The notes: generated by a model from the letters alone, not told the origin. A stretch of 39,843 bases of DNA from Acidobacteriaceae bacterium (GCA_030038195.1 JASHPJ010000134.1:1-39843); one strand, 5' to 3'. Positions 26,326 to 36,218 are shown, counted from the first letter of the stretch. Translations and numbers: made by a program.

Positions 26326-26437
26326 ACACACCTCCTGTGGCCGTGCGCGCACAGCAACCGACGCGCCTTGCATCGGCTGACCTTGCGCGTTGCCACTCGA
26401 GAGCAGCCGCTGCAGTTTTCACTATGCTGTAACACAG

Positions 26438-26465
26438 ACTCTATCGGAAATACTCTGTTTCGCAA
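26438..26465 (-). promoter_or_regulatory. Candidate promoter of the 180-aa protein gene
   Basis: On the minus strand TTGCGA (26465-26460) and TAGAGT (26443-26438) are 16 bp apart, in an AT-richer stretch. Predicted transcription starts about 105 nt before the coding start. Confidence 0.35.
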
Positions 26466-26520
26466 CAGTCGACTGCCACTTTTGTTGGCAGAGTGAACCA
26501 TCGATTGCAAATGCCCTTAA

Positions 26521-26553
26521 CACAAAAGAGGCAACCTGATCAGGTTGCCTCTT
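26521..26553 (-). terminator. Rho-independent terminator of the transaldolase gene
   Basis: A perfect 28-bp palindrome (26526-26553; arm AAGAGGCAACCTGA) is followed on the minus strand by TTTTGTG. It lies 26 bp behind the transaldolase stop. Confidence 0.8.
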
Positions 26554-26578
26554 CGCGCTGCCGATCAGTTGCGTAAGC

Positions 26579-27580
26579 TCACACCGCAGCCGGCGTTCTC
26601 GACTCCAGCGCCGCCAGCCGCGCCGCCAGCAGGCCTTCCAGCTTTTCAAGCGCCGCCGAGAAGCCCTCGATGCCTTCTTTCAGCTTGTCTGAAGCCATGC
26701 GGTCCGCAGCGTGCATCTTGTCGAACGTGGCCTTGTCCACATGGATCTTCTCGATCGGCATCGCCTTGGCCTTCTCCGGATCGAGCTTGCGCGGAAGATC
26801 GGCCTCGGTCTTTTCCAGCTCGCCCAGAAGCTGGGGCGAGATCGTCAGCAGATCGCACCCGGCCAGCTCCTTGATCTCGCCGATGTTGCGGAAGCTCGCG
26901 CCCATCACCACCGTCTTGTAGCCGAACTTCTTAAAGTAGTTGTAAATCCTGGTCACCGATTGCACGCCCGGATCGTCGGCGCCGTGGAAGTCCTTGCCGG
27001 TGTCCTTCTTGTACCAGTCCAGGATGCGGCCCACGAACGGCGAGATCAGCGTCACGCCCGCATCGGCCGCCGCAATCGCCTGGTGAATCCCGAACAGCAG
27101 CGTCAGGTTGCAGTGAATGCCTTCCTTCTCCAGCACTTTCGCCGCGCGAATGCCCTCCCACGTCGAGGCGATCTTGATCAGCACATGGTCGCGCCCGATC
27201 CCGGCCTCGTCATACTGCCTGATAATGCTGCGGGCCAGCTCGATTGTCTTCCCGGTGTCGTAAGAAAGCCGCGCGTCGACTTCCGTGGACACGCGCCCCG
27301 GCACAATCTCCAGAATCTTCTTGCCAAAGGCCACGGCCAGCCGCTGGAAGGCCAGGTTGGCCACGGCCTTGTCGGTCGCGCCTTCGCCCAGCCCGTTGCG
27401 CGCATCCATCAGCACGCTGTCCACAATTGGCTGATACTGCGGCATTTGCGCCGCCGCCGTAATCAGCGACGGGTTGGTGGTTGCGTCCTGCGGGTGAAAC
27501 TCCTCCATGGCCTGCATATCGCCCGTATCGGCCACAACTACCGTATATTTACGCAATTGCTCAAGAAGATTCTGAGGCAT
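26579..27580 (-). CDS. tal: Transaldolase
   Basis: A 333-residue class I transaldolase of the TalB type, which moves a dihydroxyacetone unit between sedoheptulose-7-phosphate and glyceraldehyde-3-phosphate in the pentose phosphate pathway. The Schiff-base lysine is K136 in [12 protein letters not shown]. Other motifs are [10 protein letters not shown] near residue 32, [12 protein letters not shown] and [17 protein letters not shown] lies a few bases before the ATG at 27580, and homology begins there, so the 25 extra in-frame codons upstream are not used. It is followed by a strong terminator and is probably monocistronic. Confidence 0.95.
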   Translation of the reverse strand: MPQNLLEQLRKYTVVVADTGDMQAMEEFHPQDATTNPSLITAAAQMPQYQPIVDSVLMDARNGLGEGATDKAVANLAFQRLAVAFGKKILEIVPGRVSTEVDARLSYDTGKTIELARSIIRQYDEAGIGRDHVLIKIASTWEGIRAAKVLEKEGIHCNLTLLFGIHQAIAAADAGVTLISPFVGRILDWYKKDTGKDFHGADDPGVQSVTRIYNYFKKFGYKTVVMGASFRNIGEIKELAGCDLLTISPQLLGELEKTEADLPRKLDPEKAKAMPIEKIHVDKATFDKMHAADRMASDKLKEGIEGFSAALEKLEGLLAARLAALESRTPAAV

Positions 27581-27691
27581 TGATCCCTCCTCGGGGAAGA
27601 AAATCCCGGCTTTCACTGCCCTTCGGCAACAGTGTACGCCATTCTTAGGATGCACACGGTGAACGCAGGTTGCGCAATGCGGCGCGAAACT

Positions 27692-28504
27692 TCACTCCGC
27701 TTCCACGAAATTCACGAGCGTCCCCAGCCCGGCAACGCTCACTTCCACGCGATCTCCGGCCTTGAGTGGGCCCACGCCCGAGGGCGTCCCGGTCAGAACC
27801 AGGTCGCCCGGCTCCAGCGTGAATGCAGCCGTAATCGCCATCAGCAGCTCGTTCACCGAAAAGATCAGCTCCAGCGTCGACGCATGCTGCTTCACTTCGC
27901 CATTGAGCCGCGTCTCGATGCACACGCCCGCGTCGAGATCGATCTCGTCGCTCACAATCGGCCCCACCGGGCAGAATGTGTCGAACCCCTTGGCACGTGT
28001 CCACTGCCCATCCTTCTTCTGCAGGTCGCGCGCAGAGATATCGTTGGCCAGCGTGAACCCGCGCACCACGTCGCGCCAGTCGCTCTCCAGTCGCAGATTG
28101 CGCGCCGTGCGCCCGATCACCAGCGCCAGCTCGCCTTCGTAGTCCACGCGGCTCGACAGCCTGGGCAGCCGGATTGTCCCGCCCGGCTCCAGCAGCGACG
28201 AGGGCGGCTTGAAGAACAGCAGCGGCTCCTTCGGCATCTCGTTGCCCAGCTCCAGCACGTGCTCGCGGTAGTTGCGTCCCACGCAGATGATCTTGGACGG
28301 CGTCACCGGCGGCAGCAGCTCGGCCGTGGTCACCGGCATCGGCTCAAAGTCGAAGTCCGCAATCTCGCTCTGCTCCAGCGCCAGCCGGTAAATCAGATCC
28401 TCCGCCGGCGCCGGCGCCGGGCCGGAGATCCACAAGTCGCCAGCCAGGTCTTCCACCACTCCATAACGAATCCGGTTCTCCAGCAGAAATCGGCAATACT
28501 TCAT
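27692..28504 (-). CDS. Fumarylacetoacetate hydrolase (FAH) family protein
   Basis: A 270-residue FAH-fold enzyme. Typical elements are KIICVGRNYREHVLELGN (about residues 71-88), the metal-binding DYEGELALVIG with its Glu residues, GFTLANDISARDLQ, KGFDTFCPVGP, and near the end GDLVLTGTPSGVGPL. Relatives are fumarylacetoacetase, 2-hydroxyhepta-2,4-diene-1,7-dioate isomerase, fumarylpyruvate hydrolase and oxaloacetate decarboxylase. Neighbours do not reveal which. AAGGAG about 10 nt upstream supports the ATG at 28504. It lies 30 bp behind the fibronectin-III lipoprotein gene and may be cotranscribed with it. Confidence 0.9.
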   Translation of the reverse strand: MKYCRFLLENRIRYGVVEDLAGDLWISGPAPAPAEDLIYRLALEQSEIADFDFEPMPVTTAELLPPVTPSKIICVGRNYREHVLELGNEMPKEPLLFFKPPSSLLEPGGTIRLPRLSSRVDYEGELALVIGRTARNLRLESDWRDVVRGFTLANDISARDLQKKDGQWTRAKGFDTFCPVGPIVSDEIDLDAGVCIETRLNGEVKQHASTLELIFSVNELLMAITAAFTLEPGDLVLTGTPSGVGPLKAGDRVEVSVAGLGTLVNFVEAE

Positions 28505-28534
28505 GGGAGATTTGCTCCTTGCAATCGCAGCGGA

Positions 28535-29719
28535 TCACGGTTGAGGCACGGTCTCCTGCGCCTCCGCCGAGCGTGCGCTTTCGTGTCCTTCCTCATCGAC
28601 AGCCGATACAGCGTAATCATACGTGCGCCCGGGCTGCACGCTGCCATCGTGAAATCCCGGCCCCACCACCGGCTGCGCCGGAGAGACGCGCCGCCACCCG
28701 CCGGTGCCTTCACCCGCCGCGGCGGGCTCCCGGCGGTACACGATATAGCCGGCAAGATCGGCCTCGGTATCCGGCGTCCAGCTCAGGTCGATCGCCGGCC
28801 CCGAATTGGGTCCGGCGTCATTGCCGCCCGCCATCGCCACCGCGACCAGATCCTTTGGCACATCCGGCGGAAAGATATTGATTGCATCAATCCGCACCGG
28901 CGGTGAGAGCGGACCGGCCAGCTCCAGCTTTTCACCGTCCGCCGTCACGCTCACCACGCGCTGCGCCCGGTACGCATACGTCTCGCCAAAGCGAATGTCT
29001 TTGTCGAGTGCCCGCCCCTGCTGCACGCCGCGCGTCACTAGCAGCGTGCGCTTTACCGGCTCCGGTGGCGGAGCCAGGGGGCTCTCCCGCTGCTGCCTTT
29101 TTTCGGCAGCCGTGGGCGGCGTCAGCAGCGTTCGCTCCAGCCGGATCGCGATGCCCACACCCTCCGGCTCGCCCGCCAGCCCACTTCCCGTCTGCCCATC
29201 TGTAGACCAGCGCAGCAGTACGCCAGCTTTCGCCACCTCTGCGCTCAGGTCCGTCACCGCTCCCGGCGCAACGCCCGCCGCTACGTCCGCTCCATTCGAA
29301 AGCCCAGCCGACCGCCCCTTGCGATTCTCGATCTCGACAAAATACGTGATGGGCCGCGGCGCGCCCACGGACAATGCTGCTGGCAGCGTCTCAGTAAACG
29401 CCGCATCCGCGCCCGGCGCAAACTGCGCCGTCCCTGCCGTTACGCACGCTCCAGCACGCGACTCCCGCCGGCACACCCGCGCCGTCACGCTGCCCTTCAA
29501 CAGCAGCTTGTCGGTATTCTTCTCCGGCATGGTCCAGGTGAGCGACACCTGGCTCCCCGTGCGTACTGCCGAGAGGTTTGTCACCTGGTCCGGCAGATTC
29601 AGCGAAGGCGGCTGCGGCGCACCCGGCAGCCCACAGCCACCCGAGCCAAGCCCGGCTAGCATCGCGACAGCCGCAAGAACAGCGCCTCTGTGCCGGCCCA
29701 AAATCTGTTTCGCTTCCAT
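28535..29719 (-). CDS. Putative lipoprotein with three fibronectin-type-III-like domains
   Basis: A 394-residue exported protein. A hydrophobic leader (GAVLAAVAMLAGLGSGGC) ends in a lipobox-like GSGGC with C29 as the presumed lipidated residue, though the -3 position is not ideal. Three beta-sandwich units follow: about residues 43-150 (VTNLSAVRTGSQVSLTWTMP), 155-290 (AVTDLSAEVAKAGVLLRWST), and 300-390 (IDLSWTPDTEADLAGYIVYRRE ... TYDYAVSAVDEEGHES), each with the Trp/Tyr pattern of FN3 domains. Such proteins are common in Acidobacteriota with no known role. No ribosome binding site is seen; a TAGACT box ends 8 nt before the ATG. Confidence 0.8.
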   Translation of the reverse strand: MEAKQILGRHRGAVLAAVAMLAGLGSGGCGLPGAPQPPSLNLPDQVTNLSAVRTGSQVSLTWTMPEKNTDKLLLKGSVTARVCRRESRAGACVTAGTAQFAPGADAAFTETLPAALSVGAPRPITYFVEIENRKGRSAGLSNGADVAAGVAPGAVTDLSAEVAKAGVLLRWSTDGQTGSGLAGEPEGVGIAIRLERTLLTPPTAAEKRQQRESPLAPPPEPVKRTLLVTRGVQQGRALDKDIRFGETYAYRAQRVVSVTADGEKLELAGPLSPPVRIDAINIFPPDVPKDLVAVAMAGGNDAGPNSGPAIDLSWTPDTEADLAGYIVYRREPAAAGEGTGGWRRVSPAQPVVGPGFHDGSVQPGRTYDYAVSAVDEEGHESARSAEAQETVPQP

Positions 29720-29727
29720 CGCTTTTC

Positions 29728-29733
29728 AGTCTA
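29728..29733 (-). promoter_or_regulatory. TAGACT -10-like box of the FN3 lipoprotein gene
   Basis: TAGACT on the minus strand ends 8 nt before the ATG at 29719, and there is no Shine-Dalgarno sequence, as expected for a leaderless start. The -35 region (CTTACG, 17 bp upstream) is weak. Confidence 0.3.
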
Positions 29734-29785
29734 CCGGAGTACCACTCATGCGTAAGCACTGATCCTGGGTGGCCTATCCTTAGCG

Positions 29786-29815
29786 TCCGCCGCAGCGGAA
29801 GGCCTGGGAAAGCAC
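29786..29815. repeat. Hairpin plus 13-nt repeat shared with 24981-24993
   Basis: TCCGC (29786-29790) and GCGGA (29795-29799) form a short stem extended by CCTT/AAGG with a bulge, followed by CCTGGGAAAGCAC (29803-29815), identical to 24981-24993. It lies between divergent genes, so it is not a terminator. Confidence 0.45.
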
Positions 29816-29886
29816 GGTCCTCAACGAGCGACTCTCAACCCAATACGAATCATCCCTAGCCTTGCCCCACTCCCATCTCCTCCGGT

Positions 29887-31050
29887 ATGGTGGTCCCGTT
29901 CCCGGAAAGGACCCGCGTGCTCATCTTCGCCGCTATTCTCGCTATCTTCGTCTACGGCATGATCGCCGCCATGCTCGGCACCATCCTGCCCGACCTCTCC
30001 GACCGCTTTCACCTCACGCCATCGCAGAACGGCGCCATCGCCTTCGCCCAGGCGCTCGGCCTCATGATCGCCTCCCTCGGCGTGGGCCCGCTGCTCGACA
30101 CCGAAGGCGACAAGATCGGTCTCATCCTCGGCCTCGCCTTCATCATCGCTGCGCTTTTCGCCCTCCCGCGCTCGGGTGGCTACCGCACCATCGTCTTTCT
30201 GCTCTTCCTGCTCGGCGTCGGCGGAGGCATCGTGGTCACCGGCGCCAACGCCCTCGTCAGCGGGGTGAGCGAGGCGCATCGCGCCACCGCGCTCAACCTC
30301 GTCAACCTCTTCTTCGGACTCGGCGGCCTGGCCACGCCCTTTATCTCCGCCAATCTCTTTCAGCGCAACTGGGTGCGCCTCTGCTACACCGTCGCCTCGC
30401 TCACCGTGGTTACACTCGTTGTGCAGGCCGTGGCGCAGATGCCCGCGCCAGCCGGGTCCTCAGGATTCTTACTGGCCCACGCCGGACCCATCCTCGGCCG
30501 TCCGCTGCTTTTCCTGCTGGGATTTTTCCTCTTTCTCTACGTCTCCTGCGAAGTGGGCGTCTGGAACTGGCTGCCGCGCCATCTCATCGCGCAGGGCATC
30601 CCCGAGTCACGCGCGCTCAACATCCTTTCGCTAGGCTTTGCTTTGGGGCTGCTCGTGGGCCGCGTGGGCGTCTCGCCTATTCTCATCCGCGTGCCGGCCA
30701 TTCAGGTTACGCTGGCCGCGTCCATCGCCATGGCCGTCACCACGTTCCTCATGCTGCGCACCAACCGGCCCGCCGCAGCCGCCGCGCTGGTGTTCCTTGC
30801 CGGAGTCTCCATGGCCCCCGTCTTTCCTACCGCGCTGGCCATCACCGGCACCGCTTTCCCGCAGATGACCGGCACCGCCATCGGCTTCGTCATCACCTGC
30901 GGCTGGGCCGGGCTGGCCGTGAGCAGCCGCGTCATCGGTGCCATCGCCGGCGGCGATGCCACGCGGCTCAAAAAAGCGTTGCTGCTTATTCCCGCATCGG
31001 CGGTGCTGATGGTCGGCCTCAACCTGGCCATCTGGAACTCGCTGCGTTAG
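29887..31050 (+). CDS. MFS transporter
   Basis: A 387-residue protein with about 12 hydrophobic segments. The first half has VYGMIAAMLGTILPDLSDRFHLTPSQNG and a GANALVSGVSEAHRATALNLVNLFFGLGGLATP segment resembling the sugar:proton symporter (FHS-like, fucose or glucose/mannose) branch of the MFS. The end of the protein has MAPVFPTALAITGTAFPQMTGTAIGF. No substrate can be fixed. The ATG at 29887 has no clear ribosome binding site; the next codon is GTG, so the start is uncertain by a few residues. It converges on rpoD, with the rpoD terminator in between. Confidence 0.85.
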   Translation: MVVPFPERTRVLIFAAILAIFVYGMIAAMLGTILPDLSDRFHLTPSQNGAIAFAQALGLMIASLGVGPLLDTEGDKIGLILGLAFIIAALFALPRSGGYRTIVFLLFLLGVGGGIVVTGANALVSGVSEAHRATALNLVNLFFGLGGLATPFISANLFQRNWVRLCYTVASLTVVTLVVQAVAQMPAPAGSSGFLLAHAGPILGRPLLFLLGFFLFLYVSCEVGVWNWLPRHLIAQGIPESRALNILSLGFALGLLVGRVGVSPILIRVPAIQVTLAASIAMAVTTFLMLRTNRPAAAAALVFLAGVSMAPVFPTALAITGTAFPQMTGTAIGFVITCGWAGLAVSSRVIGAIAGGDATRLKKALLLIPASAVLMVGLNLAIWNSLR

Positions 31051-31140
31051 AACAGCTCTCCAATTCACGCGCAGTTTGAACGGAGGTGCCAGGTGGCTCT
31101 TTCTGCACCAATTAGAGAACTGCTATGGAAACTGCGCCGC

Positions 31141-31179
31141 AAAAATAAAAAGGCCGCAGCCAATCCCATGGTTGCGGCC
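31141..31179 (-). terminator. Rho-independent terminator of rpoD
   Basis: On the minus strand GGCCGCA...TGCGGCC (31179-31173 with 31158-31152), with inner CCA/TGG pairs past one mismatch and a 6-nt loop, is followed by TTTTTATTTTT. A textbook terminator 26 bp behind the rpoD stop. Confidence 0.88.
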
Positions 31180-31204
31180 GTTGCGTTGATCTCTCAATCC
31201 GGAC

Positions 31205-32884
<1,680 letters not shown>

Positions 32885-33032
32885 TGCCAAAATGCCCCGC
32901 TCTCTATCGGCAGAATCCCGCTTCTGCACGACTGCTCTCTCTGCCTCGCGGCCGGCCCGAACGCACCGCAAGGACTTCGATGCCGCGTGCGTGGAACGGG
33001 ATCGCCTCACGCACGGCCACGCAAGTTTCACC

Positions 33033-33054
33033 GCGCCGGCTTGCGCTCCGGCGC
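33033..33054 (-). other. GC-rich hairpin in the rpoD leader
   Basis: GCGCCGG at 33033-33039 pairs with CCGGCGC at 33048-33054 around an 8-nt loop. Confidence 0.5.
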
Positions 33055-33084
33055 CGGAAAAGCCGCTTCACCGCGCACAAAATC

Positions 33085-33104
33085 GGATTTCCGCATGGAA
33101 ATCC
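33085..33104 (-). other. Perfect 8-bp hairpin with tetraloop in the rpoD leader
   Basis: GGATTTCC and GGAAATCC pair around a 4-nt loop. On the minus strand it is followed by GATTTTG, a weak U-tract, so it could pause or attenuate transcription before rpoD. Confidence 0.55.
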
Positions 33105-33247
33105 TGGCGCCGTAAAGACACCTCACCCGCCCGGGGTTCATTCTTTTGCTCGGAACAGGATGGCAGCGCTTCAGGTTTCGCCTGGGTCGCCCGCGAGCCG
33201 CAGCTCATGTGTGGGGCAAAGGGGCGCGCATCCTTACAGAGACTTTA

Positions 33248-33278
33248 AGAATACCACAGTCTATCGACCGTTCGCCAA
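33248..33278 (-). promoter_or_regulatory. Candidate rpoD promoter
   Basis: Minus strand: TTGGCG (33278-33273) and TATTCT (33253-33248), 19 bp apart, in a locally AT-rich stretch. This would let rpoD be expressed independently of dnaG. Confidence 0.4.
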
Positions 33279-33376
33279 ACAAAAAGAGGCAGAAATCCAG
33301 CCCCACAACCGAGCCGTGACAGACTGCGAGCGGACCGGACTCAGGCAGCCTTCCCTCCCTCCGATCCTGCTCCTGT

Positions 33377-33408
33377 AAATTAGACGCCAATTACGGCAAA
33401 TTCGACGC
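33377..33408. repeat. Direct repeat AAATTNGACGC, 21 bp apart
   Basis: AAATTAGACGC (33377-33387) and AAATTCGACGC (33398-33408) differ at one base and are spaced by two helical turns, just behind the dnaG stop and upstream of the rpoD promoter. It is a possible paired protein-binding site. Confidence 0.35.
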
Positions 33409-33444
33409 AAAATCGCTGGAATTCAGGTAGTTTGCAGCCCTTTT

Positions 33445-35388
33445 CTACTGCTCACCGGGCCGGCGGCCATGCAGCCGACGCAGCTCGCGGTCCAGGTCCA
33501 GCTTCTTCTGCGTCAGCACGGCCAGCTCGGCAAAGTCGCCGCGGCGTTCGGCTTCGGCAATCTGGGCGCGAAGCTCGCGCAGCCGGCTCCCGATCCAACG
33601 TTCCTCAGCCTCCTGAATCGCGCCCTGGACCTCGGCTTCGGCAGGGGGGCGCGTTTCGCCCAGCAGCGCCTCAGCCAACAGCGCCCGCTGCGCGTCGTCT
33701 GTGACGGCTTCCATCGGGTCTCGCGCTTGCCGGCCAGCCAGCACTTGCAGAGCGCCGAATGCCGCAAGATGCTCAAACCAGGTGGGTTGCCTTGAAATAG
33801 CTTGGCTGGCGGCCCGCCGAGCCTGTTCCTCGTCCGGATCGGTGACGGCCAACGCGCGCAGCAGCACCCGCTCTATTCCTGACAATTGACTTAGTCCTAC
33901 CTGTAGTCGCCCATCCGGTATCGATTTATTGATGCCTTCATTGATAGCGGCTGACATCCTAAGCGCCTGAACTCGGTTTTTCTCTCGGTCCTGCCCAGCG
34001 AGCTGGGATATCCAGCTCTGCGCTAACGAGGGCCTATCAGCCGGATTCGTTGCTTGTGTCTCGACATGATCTCTCCGCTTTAGCGCTGCCTGACGTAATT
34101 CCTCCCGCAATACTGCTGAATCAATTCCTAACTTCTGCGCCGCGTCAGTCGCGAACTGGTCCCGCGCCAGCTTCTCCGGCATGCGCCGGATGTGCGGTAG
34201 AAGGAAGTTCATCGCCTTCACCTTCTGCTCGGCGCCGGCGCCGGGAAACTGCTGTCGCGCCCGCTCGATGAGGTAGTCGGCCTGCGGGCAGGCGTTGCGG
34301 ATGGCCTGCGTGTAGGCCTCCACGCCGCGCTCGCGGATAAACCGGTCCGGGTCAAGGCCGCCATCCAGCGTGACCAGCCGGATCGAGAACCCCTCCTCGG
34401 TCAGCAGCGCAATCGACTTCTCGGCTGCATTGGCTCCGGCCGAGTCGGGATCGAAGTTCACAACAAGATTCGAGGTGTGCCGGCGCAGAATGGCCACCTG
34501 CTGCTCGGTAAACGCCGTGCCGCTGGTCGCGATCACATTCTGAATGCCGCGCAGAAAGACGCTGATGCAGTCCATCTGGCCCTCGACCAGCAGCGCAAAC
34601 CCCGCCTGGCGGATCACGCTTTTGGCCTTGTCGAGGTTGAACAGCACCTGGCCCTTGGAGTAGATCGGTGTCTCGGGAGAATTAAAGTACTTGGGACCAG
34701 CTTTGTCGCCGGTTTCGAGTGTTCGCCCAGTGAACGCGATCACCCGGCCGCCTTCATTTGCAATGGGAAACATCACCCGCTTGCGGAAGCGGTCGTAGAT
34801 TGGACCCTGGGTGCCGTCACCCTGCTCCTTCGAGCTGAAGAGGCCGGAGGCGCGGAGTGTCTCGGGGTCGGCCATGCCGCTCAGCCGGTCGCGCAGCGCG
34901 TTGAAGCTGTCTGGCGCGTAGCCGATGCGGAATTTCTTGATTCCCTCCGGAGTGAGGCCGCGGCCGGCAAGGTACTCGCGGGCGATGGCGCCCTCCGGTC
35001 CGCGCAACTGCTCTTCGAACCACGCGGCTGCCGTCTCGTGCAGCTCCAGCAGCCTGCTGCGCAGGCGCGCCTCGGCAGCCTGCTCCGGCGAGGAGTACTC
35101 CTGCCGGGGCAGAGGGATGCCGCACTTTTGCGCGACGATCTTCACCGCCTCGGGGAAGCTCACGTTCTCGATCTTGCCGACAAAGGTGAACACGTCGCCC
35201 GAGGCCCCGCAGCCGAAGCAATGAAAGAACTGCCGCACCGCGTGCACGTTGAATGACGGCGATTTTTCCTTGTGAAACGGGCACAGCCCCGAGTAGTTGG
35301 TGGCGCCGGCCTTGCGCAGGCGGATGTATCCCTCGACGATCTTGACGATGTCGGCCTGCTGCTTGACGCTCTGGGCAAAGTCGGACAC
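33445..35388 (-). CDS. dnaG: DNA primase
   Basis: A 647-residue replicative primase that makes RNA primers at the fork. The N-terminal CHC2 zinc finger is C36, H39, C57, C60 (CPFHKEKSPSFNVHAVRQFF then HCFGCG). The Toprim core has LVEGQMDCISVFLRG with the catalytic Glu and NFDPDSAGANAAEKS with the metal-binding DxD. The C-terminal ~150 residues are the helicase-binding region. The GTG at 35388 is chosen because homology (SDFAQSVKQQADIVKIVEGYI) starts there; an in-frame ATG further upstream would add 32 unlikely residues. There is no clear ribosome binding site. The linker region, roughly residues 415-505 (33880-34140), has noticeably lower GC and different codons from the rest. Confidence 0.93.
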   Translation of the reverse strand: MSDFAQSVKQQADIVKIVEGYIRLRKAGATNYSGLCPFHKEKSPSFNVHAVRQFFHCFGCGASGDVFTFVGKIENVSFPEAVKIVAQKCGIPLPRQEYSSPEQAAEARLRSRLLELHETAAAWFEEQLRGPEGAIAREYLAGRGLTPEGIKKFRIGYAPDSFNALRDRLSGMADPETLRASGLFSSKEQGDGTQGPIYDRFRKRVMFPIANEGGRVIAFTGRTLETGDKAGPKYFNSPETPIYSKGQVLFNLDKAKSVIRQAGFALLVEGQMDCISVFLRGIQNVIATSGTAFTEQQVAILRRHTSNLVVNFDPDSAGANAAEKSIALLTEEGFSIRLVTLDGGLDPDRFIRERGVEAYTQAIRNACPQADYLIERARQQFPGAGAEQKVKAMNFLLPHIRRMPEKLARDQFATDAAQKLGIDSAVLREELRQAALKRRDHVETQATNPADRPSLAQSWISQLAGQDREKNRVQALRMSAAINEGINKSIPDGRLQVGLSQLSGIERVLLRALAVTDPDEEQARRAASQAISRQPTWFEHLAAFGALQVLAGRQARDPMEAVTDDAQRALLAEALLGETRPPAEAEVQGAIQEAEERWIGSRLRELRAQIAEAERRGDFAELAVLTQKKLDLDRELRRLHGRRPGEQ

Positions 35389-35477
35389 GGAAGAGCCGGA
35401 TCGATAGCTTGATCCATAATCAGCATACGACCTGCAAAACGCGCGCGATGTGGAAGCCGTGGAAAGCAGGACTTGTC

Positions 35478-35506
35478 TTGACACGCAATAGGGGTCCGCC
35501 TACGCT
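35478..35506 (+). promoter_or_regulatory. parD promoter with consensus -35, implying a leaderless mRNA
   Basis: TTGACA (35478-35483), a 17-bp spacer and TACGCT (35501-35506) form a near-ideal sigma-70 promoter. The ATG of parD is only 6 nt downstream of the -10 box and no Shine-Dalgarno sequence is present. Confidence 0.65.
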
Positions 35507-35512
35507 TATGCC

Positions 35513-35779
35513 ATGGAAGTTCAGCTTACGCCCGATCAGAAAGCCTTTGTTCGCATAGCCATCCAGTCTGGACGGATGCATCACGAAGAAGATGCGATTG
35601 AGGAAGCGCTGGCAATGTGGGAAGAGCGCGAGCGCACGCGCGCGGAGATCCTCGATGCCCTGGACAGGGCAGACGCTTCGCTTCTTCGCGGAGAGGGCCG
35701 AACGATCACCACGCAATCCATGCGCGATTTGGCTGACGCCGTAAAACACAGGGGCCGCACGCGCCGAGCGAACCCATAA
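35513..35779 (+). CDS. parD: ParD-like antitoxin of a type II toxin-antitoxin pair
   Basis: An 88-residue small protein. EVQLTPDQKAFVRIAIQSGRMHHEEDAIEEALAMWEERE fits the ParD/CopG ribbon-helix-helix family (N-terminal strand, two helices), and the charged C-terminal half (residues 40-88) would wrap around the toxin. The stop overlaps the toxin's ATG by one base (TAATG), the usual arrangement. The promoter puts the transcription start at or next to the ATG. ParD proteins normally repress their own promoter; no obvious repeat is seen there. The partner toxin is frameshifted, so the antitoxin may now be an orphan. Confidence 0.82.
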   Translation: MEVQLTPDQKAFVRIAIQSGRMHHEEDAIEEALAMWEERERTRAEILDALDRADASLLRGEGRTITTQSMRDLADAVKHRGRTRRANP

Positions 35780-36077
35780 TGGCCCATCGCATTGCCTCGG
35801 AAGCGGAAAGCGATCTGGACCAAATCTGGGACTATGTTGCCCGCCAGAGCGGCAGCATGGAAATTGCGGACCGGTCGATCGATTCTCTCACCGATCGTTT
35901 TACCTTCTATCCATTCATCCGTACCTTGGCCGCCGACGCGATGAAGAGTTGCACCCAGAAATACGAAGCTTTCCTGTTGGCGATTACATCGTGCTGTACC
36001 GGGTTGAAGGTGGCGATGTGCTTGTTTTGCGCGTGCTGCATGGACGGCGCAATATCGAGGCGCTCTTCGGTAATTGA
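35779..36077 (+). pseudogene. parE: ParE/RelE-family toxin, frameshifted
   Basis: The first 41 codons (MAHRIASEAESDLDQIWDYVA to SIDSLTDRF) match ParE. After TTT at 35899-35901 the family sequence continues in the -1 frame from 35901: YLLSIHPYLGRRRDEEL, then IRSFPVGDYIVLYRVEGGD, then VLRVLHGRRNIEALFGN, stopping at 36075-36077. One extra T in the run of four T's (35898-35901) restores a 99-aa ParE of normal length. In the unshifted frame translation instead runs to 36198 through residues unlike any toxin. So this is a one-base loss that inactivates the toxin, a sequencing error, or less likely programmed slippage; no classic slippery heptamer is present. Confidence 0.8.
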
Positions 36078-36218
36078 GCCGCATATTACGATGCCCGCGC
36101 ACTTTTTGTTCGCGCGCGGGCGCGAAAACGGACTGAAGCACGCTCAGGTACTGTGGATTGAAGGGATTAGCGGCTGCGGCCATTTGAAATTTCTGTAAAA
36201 TACGATTGACGGACAAAA

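Larger units (their letters stand above)
32885..33444 (-). other. 560-bp dnaG-rpoD intergenic region: promoter and structured rpoD leader
   Basis: No credible gene. On the minus strand, from dnaG towards rpoD, there is a 21-bp-spaced direct repeat (33377-33408), a candidate promoter (33248-33278), then a ~357-nt leader with two strong hairpins: 8-bp perfect stem GGATTTCC/GGAAATCC with a 4-nt loop (33085-33104, followed by GATTTTG) and 7-bp GCGCCGG/CCGGCGC with an 8-nt loop (33033-33054). The leader stays open in the rpoD frame for 49 codons but those residues do not look like protein. Confidence 0.6.

Noticed and set aside
29862..31079. Overlapping plus-strand frame in another phase across the MFS gene
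   Set aside because: Arg/His/Pro-rich translation with no membrane segments; the MFS frame shows about 12 hydrophobic helices.
35896..35904. Programmed -1 frameshift site in parE
   Set aside because: The sequence is CGTTTTACC; it lacks an X-XXY-YYZ slippery heptamer, and I see no downstream stem-loop of note, so a one-base deletion or sequencing error is more likely.
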